Shown: positions 24,932-33,313 of the stretch, one piece after another
How the letters are laid out: each line of letters begins with the position of its first letter
Numbering within the stretch: position 1 is the stretch's first letter
Source: Micromonospora sp. KC723
Lineage (GTDB): Bacteria; Actinomycetota; Actinomycetes; Mycobacteriales; Micromonosporaceae
NCBI RefSeq assembly: GCF_004348595.1
Contig: NZ_SMKD01000056.1
Coordinates: 1 to 35,118, forward strand
Direction: 5' to 3'
DNA: 35,118 nucleotides
Translations under genes and position numbers: made by a program
The notes under the pieces: model-generated
What the model saw: the letters and a program-made list of their open reading frames with translations, nothing else
What the model was told of the DNA's origin: nothing
The model's database searches: none

Positions 24932-26587
24932 CTACTTGATCGACACGGTGACGTTCACCGTGGCCTGGTCGATGTCGGACGTGCGGACGGTGAAGCGCAG
25001 CTGCCACTCACCGGCCGCCGGGAAGTTGACCTCCCCCGTCGCGTGGCTGTCGGTCAACGCCAGCAGCGGGATCTCGATCGGCTCGATCCCCGCCGCCGGC
25101 AGCGCCGCGGTCGCCTGCCACTCGACCACCCGCTGCGGCCGGTTGTCCTTCGTGTACGCGTACAGGTGCAGGGAGTTGTTGCCCCGCTCGGCCGGGTCCA
25201 GCTCCACCTGCAACGAGTAGATCGGACTGGTCACCGTGGTGGAGAAGTAGCTGCCGGCAGCCCCGGCCACCTCACCGGCGGCCACCCGGGCCGGGGTGGT
25301 CTGGACCAGGGTGGCCGACACCCCGAGGATCACCGCGGTGACCACCAGTTCCACCCAGACCGCCCGCCGCACCGACGTCGGCCGGCCCGCCGCGGTCCGT
25401 CGGCGCACCAGCGTTCGGGAGTACGCCGCCACCCCGATCACCAGAGCGAACAGTACGATCTTGGCGAGCAGCAGCCGCCCGTACGTGGTGTCGACCAGGG
25501 CGGTGAGGTTGCCCACCTCGATCAGCCCCTGCACGGTCCCGGCCAGCAGCAGCGCCGCCACCGCCAGCGCCGCCCAGCGCGACCAGATCGGCAGGATCGC
25601 CCCGAGTTCCCGCTCGTCGGCCTGGCGCAGCAGGAACCCGGCGAGCATCACCAGGCCGCCCAACCAGACCGCCATGCTGCCCAGGTGCACCGCGTCGACC
25701 AGCACCGAGACGGCCGGCGCGGGCGACGCCGCGGCGTGCCCGGCCAGCGGCCAGGTGAACAGGGCCGCGGCGCCGAGCACGGCCAGGATGATGCCGTCGG
25801 TGCGGCCGACCGGCCCCCGGGTCAGCGGACGCAGCAGGAACGCCGCCGCCGCGAGCAGCCCCAGCCGGACCAGGTGCGCCGTGCCGTACGTGCTGCCGAG
25901 CACCTCGTCGAGAGCGGCGCCGGTGACGTCGAACAACCCGCCCCCGGCGGTGTACGGCACCTGTAGCCACAACTCGGCCAGGGTCGCGACGCCCAGCAGG
26001 ATGGTGCCCGCCCAGAGCAGCCGGGCCGGGCCGCTCCGGGAGAGCCGGTACGGCCAGAGCGCGGCGAGCACCAGTGCGGCGCCGACCACCAGCAGCAGAC
26101 CCGCGTAGCCGAGGTAGTTGACCACCTTGACCCCGACGTCCACCACCGGGTCGGCGCGGCTGTCGGTGCCGGCGTCGGTGGGCGGCGGCGAGGGCGCGCC
26201 GACGGAGTAGGTGAACGCGCCGGAGACCGGGTGGCTGTCGGCGGAGATCACCCGGTAGCTCACCAGGTAGGTGCCGCGCGGGCCGGCCCGGTCCACCGGG
26301 ATGGTCACCACCGCCCCCTGGAAGGCGGGCTCACCCCGGTCGGCACGGGAACCGTCCGGCGCGATGACCCGGATCTTGCCGGTCACCTTGCGGACGGACT
26401 CGCTGAAGGTCAACACCACCTCGGCCGGCGCCTCCGGCACCACCGCGGAGGCGGCCGGGCTGCTCCTCACCAGCACGGCGTGGGCGCTGGCCGGCGTCGC
26501 CGGGGCGAGCAGCAGCGCGACGAGGGTGACCAGGAGGCCGGCGGCGGCGCCCAGCCGTACGGACCAACGGCGATCGACGACGTTCAT
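24932..26587 (-). CDS. CopC-CopD fusion copper protein with C-terminal Ig-like domain
   Basis: 551 residues from ATG 26587 (an in-frame ATG at 26596 is equally possible). A signal peptide ends TPASA and the mature protein starts HAVLVRSSPAASAVVPEAP: the CopC domain with the N-terminal His ligand and the second ligand pair in SADSHPVSGAFTYSV. Then follow about eight membrane segments of the CopD domain (for example VSVLVDAVHLGSMAVWLGGLVMLAGFL). The final about 110 residues (YSLQVELDPAERGNNSLHLY, GEWQLRFTVRTSDIDQATVNV) form an outer beta domain of YtkA/FixH type. CopCD proteins bind Cu(II) outside and are implicated in copper import. It is the first gene of the copCD-ycnI operon, 130 nt from the end of the anti-sigma gene. 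Confidence 0.9.
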   Translation of the reverse strand: MNVVDRRWSVRLGAAAGLLVTLVALLLAPATPASAHAVLVRSSPAASAVVPEAPAEVVLTFSESVRKVTGKIRVIAPDGSRADRGEPAFQGAVVTIPVDRAGPRGTYLVSYRVISADSHPVSGAFTYSVGAPSPPPTDAGTDSRADPVVDVGVKVVNYLGYAGLLLVVGAALVLAALWPYRLSRSGPARLLWAGTILLGVATLAELWLQVPYTAGGGLFDVTGAALDEVLGSTYGTAHLVRLGLLAAAAFLLRPLTRGPVGRTDGIILAVLGAAALFTWPLAGHAAASPAPAVSVLVDAVHLGSMAVWLGGLVMLAGFLLRQADERELGAILPIWSRWAALAVAALLLAGTVQGLIEVGNLTALVDTTYGRLLLAKIVLFALVIGVAAYSRTLVRRRTAAGRPTSVRRAVWVELVVTAVILGVSATLVQTTPARVAAGEVAGAAGSYFSTTVTSPIYSLQVELDPAERGNNSLHLYAYTKDNRPQRVVEWQATAALPAAGIEPIEIPLLALTDSHATGEVNFPAAGEWQLRFTVRTSDIDQATVNVTVSIK

Positions 26588-26717
26588 GACGGCCATGCTC
26601 GCCGACGCGAGGCCCGTTCGGCGACCCGGCCCGACGATCGTGCGCGGTGGGGCGCCGGCCGCAACCGGGCCGGCGGGCCGGCCGGGCGGTGGGGGTGTGC
26701 GGATCCGGGCGGGCGAA

Positions 26718-27362
26718 TCACCCTCGGCCCACCGCGACGGCGCGCCACCACGGCTGGCCGGGCTCACCGCCGACCCGACCCAGCGCCCAGAGCAGCCCCG
26801 CCTGCGCCACGGCGGCCAGGTGACCGATCTCGTGCACCAGGGCCGTCGTCGAGTTGGCGATGTCCAGCACGCTGGTGACGGCGAGGCAGACCGCGAGCAC
26901 CAGCGCCACCGGCAGGAACGCCCGGGCCCGCTCCGGCCGCCAGGCGGCGAGCACGAAGCCGACCGCGAGGGCCACGTCGAACGAGGCCATCTCCCGGCCG
27001 GTGTGCGGGTCGGCGGCCACGCCCAGCCCGGTCAGCAGCACCGGCAGCGCGATGGCGAACTGTGCCACGGCGGCCACCGCCACCGCGACCCGCAGCACCT
27101 GACGACGCGCGGCGGGGATCGCGTTCGGGGAGCGCGCGGCCAGCACCGGGTCGGCGGCGACCGCGGCGAGCACCCGGGCGGTCAGGTCCGGCACCCGCAC
27201 CGGGCGGAGCCGGGTGATCCGGGTCACCTGCTCAGCCCGGGACAGCCACGAGCGGCAGCCGGGACAGGCCGACACGTGCGTCTCCAACGCCGCGTCCGGC
27301 GCCTGCGGGTCCTCGCCGTCCAGCCGCGCCGACAGCGCCACGCGTACGTCGTCGCAGTTCAT
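26718..27362 (-). CDS. ZAS-type anti-sigma factor, membrane-bound
   Basis: 214 residues. The N-terminal zinc-binding anti-sigma motif is complete: Cys3, then His29-x3-Cys33-x2-Cys36 in ETHVSACPGCRSW. After it come about four to five membrane segments (VAVAVAAVAQFAIALPVLLTG, FDVALAVGFVLAAW, FLPVALVLAVCLAVTSV, LAAVAQAGLLWALG). ZAS proteins bind and hold an ECF sigma factor; the partner is very probably the divergently encoded sigma factor 107 nt away. The membrane part could sense an envelope signal, possibly copper or redox state. In the gene order it faces the copper operon. Confidence 0.88.
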   Translation of the reverse strand: MNCDDVRVALSARLDGEDPQAPDAALETHVSACPGCRSWLSRAEQVTRITRLRPVRVPDLTARVLAAVAADPVLAARSPNAIPAARRQVLRVAVAVAAVAQFAIALPVLLTGLGVAADPHTGREMASFDVALAVGFVLAAWRPERARAFLPVALVLAVCLAVTSVLDIANSTTALVHEIGHLAAVAQAGLLWALGRVGGEPGQPWWRAVAVGRG

Positions 27363-27369
27363 GAGCAGG

Positions 27370-27398
27370 TAGTCGGGCGGGGGTGCCGGAAAGTTCCC
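27370..27398 (-). promoter_or_regulatory. Candidate ECF-type promoter of the anti-sigma gene
   Basis: On the minus strand GGGAAC (27398-27393) and CGACTA (27375-27370) are 17 nt apart; the ATG follows 7 nt later, suggesting leaderless transcription. A -35 with AAC is typical of ECF sigma factors. That the neighbouring sigma factor uses it is inference. Confidence 0.4.
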
Positions 27399-27469
27399 GA
27401 CGTGAGCGACGCCATGGAAGGGTCCAACGGCCCTGCTCCGGCCCGCCCCGGCGCGTAGCCTGGTCTGTC

Positions 27470-28057
27470 GTGATCCCCGTCCCGCGCGACACCTCCGCCG
27501 GCCGCCCGCACGCGGCCTACGGCGTCGTGCCGGACGCGGCCACCCGGTGGGCGTTGAGCGCCCGGGACGGCGACCCCACGGCCCAGGCGGCCTTCGTCCG
27601 GGCCACCCAGACCGAGGTGTGGCGGTTCGCAGCCGCCCTGGTCGACCCGGACAGCGCCGACGATCTCAGCCAGGAAACCTATCTGCGGGCGTTCCGGGCG
27701 CTGTCCGGCTTCGAGGGACGCTCCAGTGCCCGTACCTGGCTGCTCGGCATCGCCCGCCGGGTCTGCGCCGACCACCTGCGCGCCGTGCTCCGGCGGCGTC
27801 GCCTCGACGAGCGCCTCGCCGCGGCCGCCCGTACCGGCCACCCACACCCCGACCCGGCCGGGCAGCTCGGCGCCACCGACCTGATCCGTCGGCTCCCCGC
27901 CGAGCGGCGTGGCGCGTTCGTCCTCACCCAACTGCTCGGCCTGTCGTACGCCGAGGCCGCCGCCGTGGAACAGGTGCCGGTCGGCACCATCCGCTCTAGG
28001 GTGGCCCGGGCCCGGCAGGACCTGATCGACGCGGTCGCCGACGCGATGGCCGGCTGA
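27470..28057 (+). CDS. ECF-family RNA polymerase sigma factor (SigC-like context)
   Basis: 195 residues from GTG 27470, with a TAGCCT -10-like element 8 nt before it (27456-27461). Region 2: VWRFAAALVDPDSADDLSQETYLRAFRAL, then GRSSARTWLLGIARRVCADHLR. Region 4: LIRRLPAERRGAFVLTQLLGLSYAEAAAVEQVPVGTIRSRVARARQDL. There is no C-terminal extension. It heads an operon with the MauE-like, DsbA-like and His-terminal membrane proteins (MauE-like start 3 or 33 nt downstream). Opposite lie its anti-sigma factor and copCD-ycnI, so it likely controls copper homeostasis. The upstream in-frame start at 27383 would overlap the divergent promoter and is less likely. Confidence 0.9.
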   Translation: MIPVPRDTSAGRPHAAYGVVPDAATRWALSARDGDPTAQAAFVRATQTEVWRFAAALVDPDSADDLSQETYLRAFRALSGFEGRSSARTWLLGIARRVCADHLRAVLRRRRLDERLAAAARTGHPHPDPAGQLGATDLIRRLPAERRGAFVLTQLLGLSYAEAAAVEQVPVGTIRSRVARARQDLIDAVADAMAG

Positions 28058-28090
28058 ACCATGGAACTTCGGGACCGGACGGAACGACCA

Positions 28091-28615
28091 ATGAACGTGA
28101 CCGCTGCTCGCACGGGAGCCATCCGCTGGCCCGTCATCCGTCCCTGGCTAGGCGTCGCCGCGCGGCTCGGCCTGGCCGCGGTCTGGCTGATCGCCGGCGC
28201 GACCAAGGTCGGCGACCTGGCCGCCTCCGGCCGTGCCGTCAACGCCTACCAGGTGATGCCGTACGACCTGGCCACCACGATCGGCGCGGCGCTGCCCTTC
28301 GTGGAGTTGGCGCTCGGCGTGATCCTGCTGCTCGGCCTGGCCACCCGGCTCGCCGCCGGGGTCTCCGCCGCGCTGCTGGTGGTCTTCGTCACCGGGATCG
28401 CCTCCGCCTGGATCCGTGGCCTGGCCATCGACTGCGGATGCTTCGGCAGCGGCGGGCAACTCGCCGCCGGGCAGTCCCCGAGTTACCTTCCGGAGATCCT
28501 CCGGGACCTGGGATTCCTGGCGCTCGCCGGGTTCCTGCTGATCTGGCCCCGCACCCCCGTCTCGGTTGACGGCTGGTTGGCGGGCGACGCGCGCGTGGAG
28601 GACGACGATGAGTAG
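28091..28615 (+). CDS. MauE/DoxX-like membrane protein
   Basis: 174 residues from ATG 28091; ATG 28061, 3 nt after the sigma stop, is the alternative. Four membrane segments are seen (LGVAARLGLAAVWLIAGATKV, ALPFVELALGVILLLGLATRL, VSAALLVVFVTGIASAWI, LGFLALAGFLLIW), and the loop carries DCGCFG. MauE proteins support disulfide formation or maturation of periplasmic proteins together with a thioredoxin-like partner, here the DsbA-like protein encoded immediately downstream with overlapping start (ATG within the last codons). Confidence 0.85.
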   Translation: MNVTAARTGAIRWPVIRPWLGVAARLGLAAVWLIAGATKVGDLAASGRAVNAYQVMPYDLATTIGAALPFVELALGVILLLGLATRLAAGVSAALLVVFVTGIASAWIRGLAIDCGCFGSGGQLAAGQSPSYLPEILRDLGFLALAGFLLIWPRTPVSVDGWLAGDARVEDDDE

Positions 28616-29324
28616 TCGCAAGGGGCAGCGGGACGCGGCCCGGGTGGTTCGCGAGCAGCTGGCCCGGGAGAAGCGGCGCAAGCGGACGCTCTGGACGTCG
28701 GTCGGGGCGGTCGTGGTCCTGGTGATCGCCGGCCTGATCGGCTGGAGTGTCTGGGCCGGCCAGCGGACCGACGAGTTCACCGCCCCGAAGGGCGCCAACG
28801 ACGCCGGCACCGGCATCGTCATCGGCAGCGGACCGGTCACCATCGACCTCTACGAGGACTACCTCTGCCCGGCGTGTAAGCAGTTCCAGCAGCTCAGCGG
28901 GGATACGCTCAACCAGCTGGTCACCGAGGGCAAGGCACGGGTGGTCTTCCACCCGGTCGCCTACCTCAACCGCTTCTCCACCACCGAGTACTCCACCCGC
29001 TCGTCGGCCGCGTCCGGTTGCGCCGCCGACGGCGGCAAGTTCAAGGAGTTCACCGACGCGCTCTTCGAGCGGCAGCCACCGGAGGGCAGCGCCGGGCTCA
29101 GCGACCAGGAGCTGATCGACATCGGCGCCGGCGTCGGGCTGAACCGAGACAACTTCGGGTCCTGCGTCTCCGACGGCAGGTACAGGGCGTGGACCGAACA
29201 CGTGACCGAGGAGGCCAGCCGGGCCAACGTCACCGGCACCCCGACCGTCAAGGTCAACGGCGCGGACGTCGAGGACCGCTCCCCGACCGGCATCCGGGCG
29301 GCGGTGGAGGCGGCCGGCAAGTGA
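28608..29324 (+). CDS. DsbA-like thiol:disulfide oxidoreductase, membrane-anchored
   Basis: 238 residues; start ATG 28608 with GGAGG upstream and overlapping the MauE-like gene. The cytoplasmic N-terminus is very basic (REQLAREKRRKRT), followed by a membrane anchor (LWTSVGAVVVLVIAGLIGWSVW). The thioredoxin-fold outer domain has the active site YLCPACKQF (Cys87, Cys90), a helical insertion (SDQELIDIGAGVGLNRDNF), a further Cys in GSCVSD and the cis-Pro loop GTPTVKV. It should oxidise or isomerise thiols outside the membrane. In this setting it may keep copper ligands of partner proteins in the right redox state; that part is inference. Confidence 0.9.
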   Translation: MSSRKGQRDAARVVREQLAREKRRKRTLWTSVGAVVVLVIAGLIGWSVWAGQRTDEFTAPKGANDAGTGIVIGSGPVTIDLYEDYLCPACKQFQQLSGDTLNQLVTEGKARVVFHPVAYLNRFSTTEYSTRSSAASGCAADGGKFKEFTDALFERQPPEGSAGLSDQELIDIGAGVGLNRDNFGSCVSDGRYRAWTEHVTEEASRANVTGTPTVKVNGADVEDRSPTGIRAAVEAAGK

Positions 29325-30418
29325 TCCCGCCCCCGCTCCGCCGGGCCGGCCTGGTCATCGGCGCCGGGCTCGTCGCCGTACTCACGCTCGCGGCCCCGGC
29401 CGCCGCGCACGGCGCCGACGCCCCCGACGGCACCGACTACCGCATCCGGGTCACCGGTGTCACCCCGCCGCACGCCGGCCTGACCGTACGGGCCGTCGAG
29501 GCGGGCGCCCGGCTGGAACTGGTCAACGCCACCGGGCGGGACGTCCAGGTGATCGGCTACTCCGGGGAGCCGTACCTGAGGGTGGGGCCCGCCGGGGCGT
29601 ACGAGAACAGCCGCTCCCCCGCCACGTACCTCAACCGGACCCTCGCCGGGGACACCACCCTGCCGGCCGAGGCCGACCCGGCCGCCCCGCCACGGTGGCG
29701 GAAGATCGCCGACGAGCCCCGGGTGCGCTGGCACGACCAGCGGACCCAGTGGCGGGACACCGGCGTGCCGGCCCCGGCCGCCGCCGACCCGACCCGCGCG
29801 CACCGGGTCCGGGACTGGGCCGTCCCGGTCCGCGACGGCACGGCGCAGCTCGAGGTTCGCGGCACCCTGGACTGGGTGCCGCCACCGGACGCGTACCCGT
29901 GGTGGGTGGCCGCCACCCTCGGCTTCCTGCTCGTCGGCGCGGCCGGCCTGCCACCGGCCGGCTCCGTCGCCGGCAGCCAGGCGCTGCGGGCCGTCGGGGC
30001 GCTGCTGGCCCTCGGCGGCGCGGCGGCGATCACGCTGGTGGTCGGCCGGGAGTTGGACGCCGGCGCGACCGGCCTCGGCGCAGTGCTGCTCGGGCTGCTC
30101 ACCGGGCAGGTCTGGGCGCTGCTGACCGGGCTGGGCGCCGTCGCGGCCGGCGGCTACGCGCTGGCCCGCCGGCCCGCCGCCGACTTCGCGCTGGCGCTGG
30201 CGGGCGCCTGCCTGGGGGTCTTCGTCGGCGTCGCCAACCTCGCGGTGCTCTCCCGCGCGGTGGCCCCGGTCCCCTGGCCCGCCCAGTACGCCCGGCTGCT
30301 GCTCGTGGTGGTGCTGGTCACGGGGGTCGGTGCCGTCGGCGCCGGCGTCCTCCGCCTGCACGCCGCCGCCCGCGCCGCCGCGACCGCCACGGGCCCCCGC
30401 GCCCCCGTCGCCGCCTGA
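29321..30418 (+). CDS. Uncharacterised membrane protein with predicted N-terminal His in the mature form
   Basis: 365 residues from GTG 29321, overlapping the DsbA-like stop by 4 nt (GTGA). The signal peptide ends APAAA, which places His at the mature N-terminus: HGADAPDGTDYRIRVTGVTPPHAGL. The outer domain of about 165 residues is beta-rich (LELVNATGRDVQVIGYSGEPYLRVG; WRKIADEPRVRWHDQRTQW with His and Trp). About six membrane segments follow (WWVAATLGFLLVGAAGL, AVGALLALGGAAAITLVV, ALLTGLGAVAAGGYALA, FALALAGACLGVFVGVANLAVL, ARLLLVVVLVTGVGAVGAGVL). I know no function. An N-terminal His is a copper ligand in CopC and YcnI, both encoded next door, so a copper role is plausible. Confidence 0.75.
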   Translation: MIPPPLRRAGLVIGAGLVAVLTLAAPAAAHGADAPDGTDYRIRVTGVTPPHAGLTVRAVEAGARLELVNATGRDVQVIGYSGEPYLRVGPAGAYENSRSPATYLNRTLAGDTTLPAEADPAAPPRWRKIADEPRVRWHDQRTQWRDTGVPAPAAADPTRAHRVRDWAVPVRDGTAQLEVRGTLDWVPPPDAYPWWVAATLGFLLVGAAGLPPAGSVAGSQALRAVGALLALGGAAAITLVVGRELDAGATGLGAVLLGLLTGQVWALLTGLGAVAAGGYALARRPAADFALALAGACLGVFVGVANLAVLSRAVAPVPWPAQYARLLLVVVLVTGVGAVGAGVLRLHAAARAAATATGPRAPVAA

Positions 30419-30431
30419 CAGCGACCACCGG

Positions 30432-30456
30432 GCCGTCCCCCTACGCCAGGGACGGC
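30432..30456. terminator. Hairpin after the sigma-factor operon
   Basis: GCCGTCCC (30432-30439) pairs with GGGACGGC (30449-30456) over a 9-nt loop, 13 nt after the stop. The remaining gap up to 30621 holds nothing else I can interpret. Confidence 0.55.
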
Positions 30457-30621
30457 GACGACGCCGCCCGACCCCGCCGGACGCCCGGGCGGTCGTCCAC
30501 TCGCTCTCGACGTGTCGCGCTGTCGGGAACCCCGGACACCGCCGTTCGCGGCAGACGGAATGGATCAACCGGCCGGAGGCGACCGGCTCGACGGAACGAG
30601 GACCCGGCGGGCGGGAACCGG

Positions 30622-31392
30622 TCAGGGGCGGGGCAGCGAGTGCGGGCTGAAACCGTACGGCAGTTCGAGGCGGTGCCGGGCCAACAGCTCCGCGTCGGAG
30701 AGAACGTCGACGGTGGGGGCGTCGGCCACGATCCGGCCGGCGTCCAGGATCACCGACCGCTGGCACAGCTCGGCCGCGTACGGCAGGTCGTGGGTGACCA
30801 TCAGCAGGGTCACCGGCAGCGCGCGCAGGATCTCCGCCAACTCCCGCCGGGCCGCCGGATCCAGATTCGACGAGGGCTCGTCCAGCACCAGGACCTCCGG
30901 GCGCATGGCCAGCACGGTGGCGACCGCCACCCGGCGGCGCTGCCCGAACGACAGATGGTGCGGAGCCCTGTCCCGGTGCGCGCCCATCCGCACCGCGTCG
31001 AGGGCCTCGTCCACCCGCTCGGCGAGTTCCGCCCCGCGCAGCCCCAGGTTCGCCGGGCCGAACGCCACGTCCTCGGCGACAGTGGGCAGGAAGAGCTGGT
31101 CGTCCGGATCCTGGAAGACGATCCCGACCCGGCGGCGGATCTCGGCCAGGGTGGCCCGGTCCCCCGACACGGCCAGCCCACCGACGCTGACCGTGCCCTC
31201 CGTGGGGGTCAGGATGCCGTTGAGGTGCAACACCAGGGTTGTCTTGCCGGCTCCGTTCGGGCCGAGCAGGGCCACCCGCTCGCCGCGCGGCACGGTTAGG
31301 TCCACCCCGTGCAGGGCGACGTGACCGTCCGGGTACGCGTACCGGACGCCACGGACGTCCAGGGAAACAGCGGTCTGCACGTACCCGATCAT
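30622..31392 (-). CDS. cbiO: ECF transporter ATPase subunit (nickel/cobalt type)
   Basis: 256 residues; ATG 31392 overlaps the CbiQ stop (ATGA). All ABC motifs are present: Walker A LLGPNGAGKTTL, Q-loop VFQDPDDQLF, signature HHLSFGQRRRVAVA, Walker B VLVLDEPSSNLD, H-loop MVTHDLPYA. It powers the metal uptake complex with CbiM and CbiQ. As a nickel system it would be called NikO. Confidence 0.93.
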   Translation of the reverse strand: MIGYVQTAVSLDVRGVRYAYPDGHVALHGVDLTVPRGERVALLGPNGAGKTTLVLHLNGILTPTEGTVSVGGLAVSGDRATLAEIRRRVGIVFQDPDDQLFLPTVAEDVAFGPANLGLRGAELAERVDEALDAVRMGAHRDRAPHHLSFGQRRRVAVATVLAMRPEVLVLDEPSSNLDPAARRELAEILRALPVTLLMVTHDLPYAAELCQRSVILDAGRIVADAPTVDVLSDAELLARHRLELPYGFSPHSLPRP

Positions 31393-32159
31393 GTCAGGAC
31401 TACGGCGGCGGCGGCGATGGAGACCGCCGCCACCGGCACGGTCGCCGCGGCCAGCCACTGCCCGGCGGTCGCCGCGCCCGCCCCCTGCCAGACCGCCGGC
31501 ATCCGCCCCGAGTAACCCCGGGACAGCATCGCCAGGTAGACCCGCTCGCCGCGCTCGAAGGCGCGCAGGAACAGCGCCCCCACCCCGGCCGCGAATCCGC
31601 GCAGCTGCCACAGGAAACGCGGGTCGTCGCCCCGGGACACCCGGGCCACCCGCATCCGCCGGGCCTCACCCACCAGCACGTCGAGGTAGCGCAGCATGAA
31701 GGTGGCGATCTGGGTGACGATCTGCGGGCAGCGCAGCCGGTCCAGACCGATGATCAGATCCCGGGTGGTGGTGGTCGCCGCCAGCAGCAGCGACGCCAGC
31801 ACGCCCAGGGTGCCCTTGGCGACGATGTTCCACCCGCCGTACAGGCCGTCGACCGACAGGCTCAGCCCGGCGACCTCGACCCGCTCGCCCGCGCCCAGGA
31901 ACGGCAGCGCGAAGGCGAAGAGCACGAACGGCAGTTCGATCATCGAGCGCAGCAGCAGCCAGCGCGCGCCCACCCGGCCCAGCGCGGCGACGAGGGCGAC
32001 CAGCACCGCGTACCCGGCGAAGGCCCACAGTGCCTCCCGCGGGGTGGCCACCACGGCGATGGTGAACAGCACCATCGCTGTGATCTTCGCCTCGGGGGCG
32101 AGCCGGTGCACCGGGGACGGCACCTCCCGGTAGAGCACGTGCGCGTGTCCGGCTCCCAT
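31389..32159 (-). CDS. cbiQ: ECF transporter T-subunit (nickel/cobalt type)
   Basis: 256 residues from ATG 32159. It has about five membrane segments and two cytoplasmic coupling helices with the Ala-Arg-Gly type motifs (MRVARVSRGDDPRFLW; VYLAMLSRGYSGRMP) that contact the ATPase. N-terminal HRLAPEAKITAMVLFTIAVVATP is typical of CbiQ. It starts 13 nt after the PDGLE gene and overlaps cbiO. Confidence 0.93.
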   Translation of the reverse strand: MGAGHAHVLYREVPSPVHRLAPEAKITAMVLFTIAVVATPREALWAFAGYAVLVALVAALGRVGARWLLLRSMIELPFVLFAFALPFLGAGERVEVAGLSLSVDGLYGGWNIVAKGTLGVLASLLLAATTTTRDLIIGLDRLRCPQIVTQIATFMLRYLDVLVGEARRMRVARVSRGDDPRFLWQLRGFAAGVGALFLRAFERGERVYLAMLSRGYSGRMPAVWQGAGAATAGQWLAAATVPVAAVSIAAAAVVLT

Positions 32160-32172
32160 CGGCGTACCCCGC

Positions 32173-32571
32173 TCAGCCGGCCGTGCCGGCGGGCTGCCGG
32201 TCGGCGCGCGCGGCCTCGTCGGCGTCGTCGGGCCCGGCCGGACCGCGCCGGCGCAGCAGCCAGAAGACGCCGGCGCCGACCACGAAGGTCAGCAGCACCC
32301 CGAGCACCCCGGACAGCGCGGTGGAGAGGAACTCGTTGTCGATCCCGGCGACCCCGTAGTCGGCGAGCGGGCCACCCACCTCGTGCTCCTTCTCCCGCTG
32401 CGCCGGGCAGGAACCGCCGGTGATCTCCCCCTCGGCGTCGACCGTGCAGCCCTTGAGCAACGCGGAGTCCAGACCGTCCGGGTGGGACGAGGCGTAGTTG
32501 CTGACCACGCCGGCCAGCAGCAGCGCGACCAGCAGGCCGACCGCGACGAAACCCCAGGTACGCGTCCTCAC
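32173..32571 (-). CDS. PDGLE-domain (CbiN/NikN-like) small transporter subunit
   Basis: 132 residues from GTG 32571, overlapping the CbiM stop by 4 nt. It has an N-terminal membrane segment (WGFVAVGLLVALLLAGVVSNYAS), then SSHPDGLDSALLKGC carrying the PDGLE motif, an outer loop with two Cys (KGCTV, GGSCPAQ) and a second segment (LSGVLGVLLTFVVGAGVFWLL). The PDGLE/NikN subunit is the accessory partner of NikM/CbiM and is needed for transport in CbiMN and NikMN systems. Confidence 0.9.
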   Translation of the reverse strand: MRTRTWGFVAVGLLVALLLAGVVSNYASSHPDGLDSALLKGCTVDAEGEITGGSCPAQREKEHEVGGPLADYGVAGIDNEFLSTALSGVLGVLLTFVVGAGVFWLLRRRGPAGPDDADEAARADRQPAGTAG

Positions 32572-33269
32572 CGGACACCTCCGACGGCCGGGACGGGCGC
32601 CGGCGCGGCCGGCTTCAGCGCGCGCAGCGCGTACACAAGATCGGGCCGGACCTTCGCGACGGTGGCCACGGTGGTCGCGGTGATCAGGCCTTCGCCGACA
32701 CCGATCAGCAGGTGGACGCCGGCCATCGTGCCGGCCAACCCGCCGAGGTTGCCCCCGAGGTCGGTGGTGCCGCCGAGCCAGTACTCGAACACGAAGCCCT
32801 GGCTCGCGACGACCACGCTGACCAGCGCGGAGACGAACGCGGTGACGCTCAGCCCGAGCGGGGTGCGCGGCAGCACCCGGAGCAGGCCGGCGATCAGCAG
32901 GTACGCCGCCGCGGTGCCGAGCAACGCCATGTTGGTGATGTTCAGGCCCAGCATCGCGACGCCCCCGTCACCGAAGACCAGGGCCTGCACGACCAGCACC
33001 ACCGCCACGCAGAGCGCGCCCACCCACGGGCCGACCAGCAGCGCGGCGAGCGCGCCACCGAGCAGGTGCCCACTCACCCCGGCGGTGAGGATCGGGAAGT
33101 TGAGCATCTGCACGGCGAAGATGAAGGCGGCGACGAGGCCGGCCATCGGGGCCAGCCGGTCGTCCAGGTCACGGCGGCCGCGCAGCACACAGAAGGTCAG
33201 CGCGGCGAGGGCGAGGGCCGCGAAGACCCCCGCCACGGGACCGTTGATGATCCCGTTCGAGATGTGCAT
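32568..33269 (-). CDS. cbiM: ECF transporter S-component (nickel/cobalt type)
   Basis: 233 residues from ATG 33269. The mature start MHISNGIINGP puts His at position 2; in the known NikM/CbiM structures the N-terminal amine, His2 and a further His (here His68 in GVSGHLLGG) bind the metal. Seven membrane segments follow. An in-frame GTG at 33284 sits exactly where a leaderless transcript would begin (TAGGCT 6 nt before), which would add METLA before the His; I prefer 33269 because of the metal site. First gene of a four-gene coupled operon. The Nur-like site upstream points to nickel rather than cobalt. Confidence 0.9.
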   Translation of the reverse strand: MHISNGIINGPVAGVFAALALAALTFCVLRGRRDLDDRLAPMAGLVAAFIFAVQMLNFPILTAGVSGHLLGGALAALLVGPWVGALCVAVVLVVQALVFGDGGVAMLGLNITNMALLGTAAAYLLIAGLLRVLPRTPLGLSVTAFVSALVSVVVASQGFVFEYWLGGTTDLGGNLGGLAGTMAGVHLLIGVGEGLITATTVATVAKVRPDLVYALRALKPAAPAPVPAVGGVR

Positions 33270-33290
33270 CGCCAGGGTTTCCACGCGCCG

Positions 33291-33296
33291 AGCCTA
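33291..33296 (-). promoter_or_regulatory. -10 element of the transporter operon
   Basis: TAGGCT on the minus strand, 6 nt before the GTG at 33284. The -35 position 17 nt further upstream falls inside the Nur-like palindrome. Confidence 0.5.
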
Positions 33297-33313
33297 TTTC
33301 CCCACCGTCGCTG

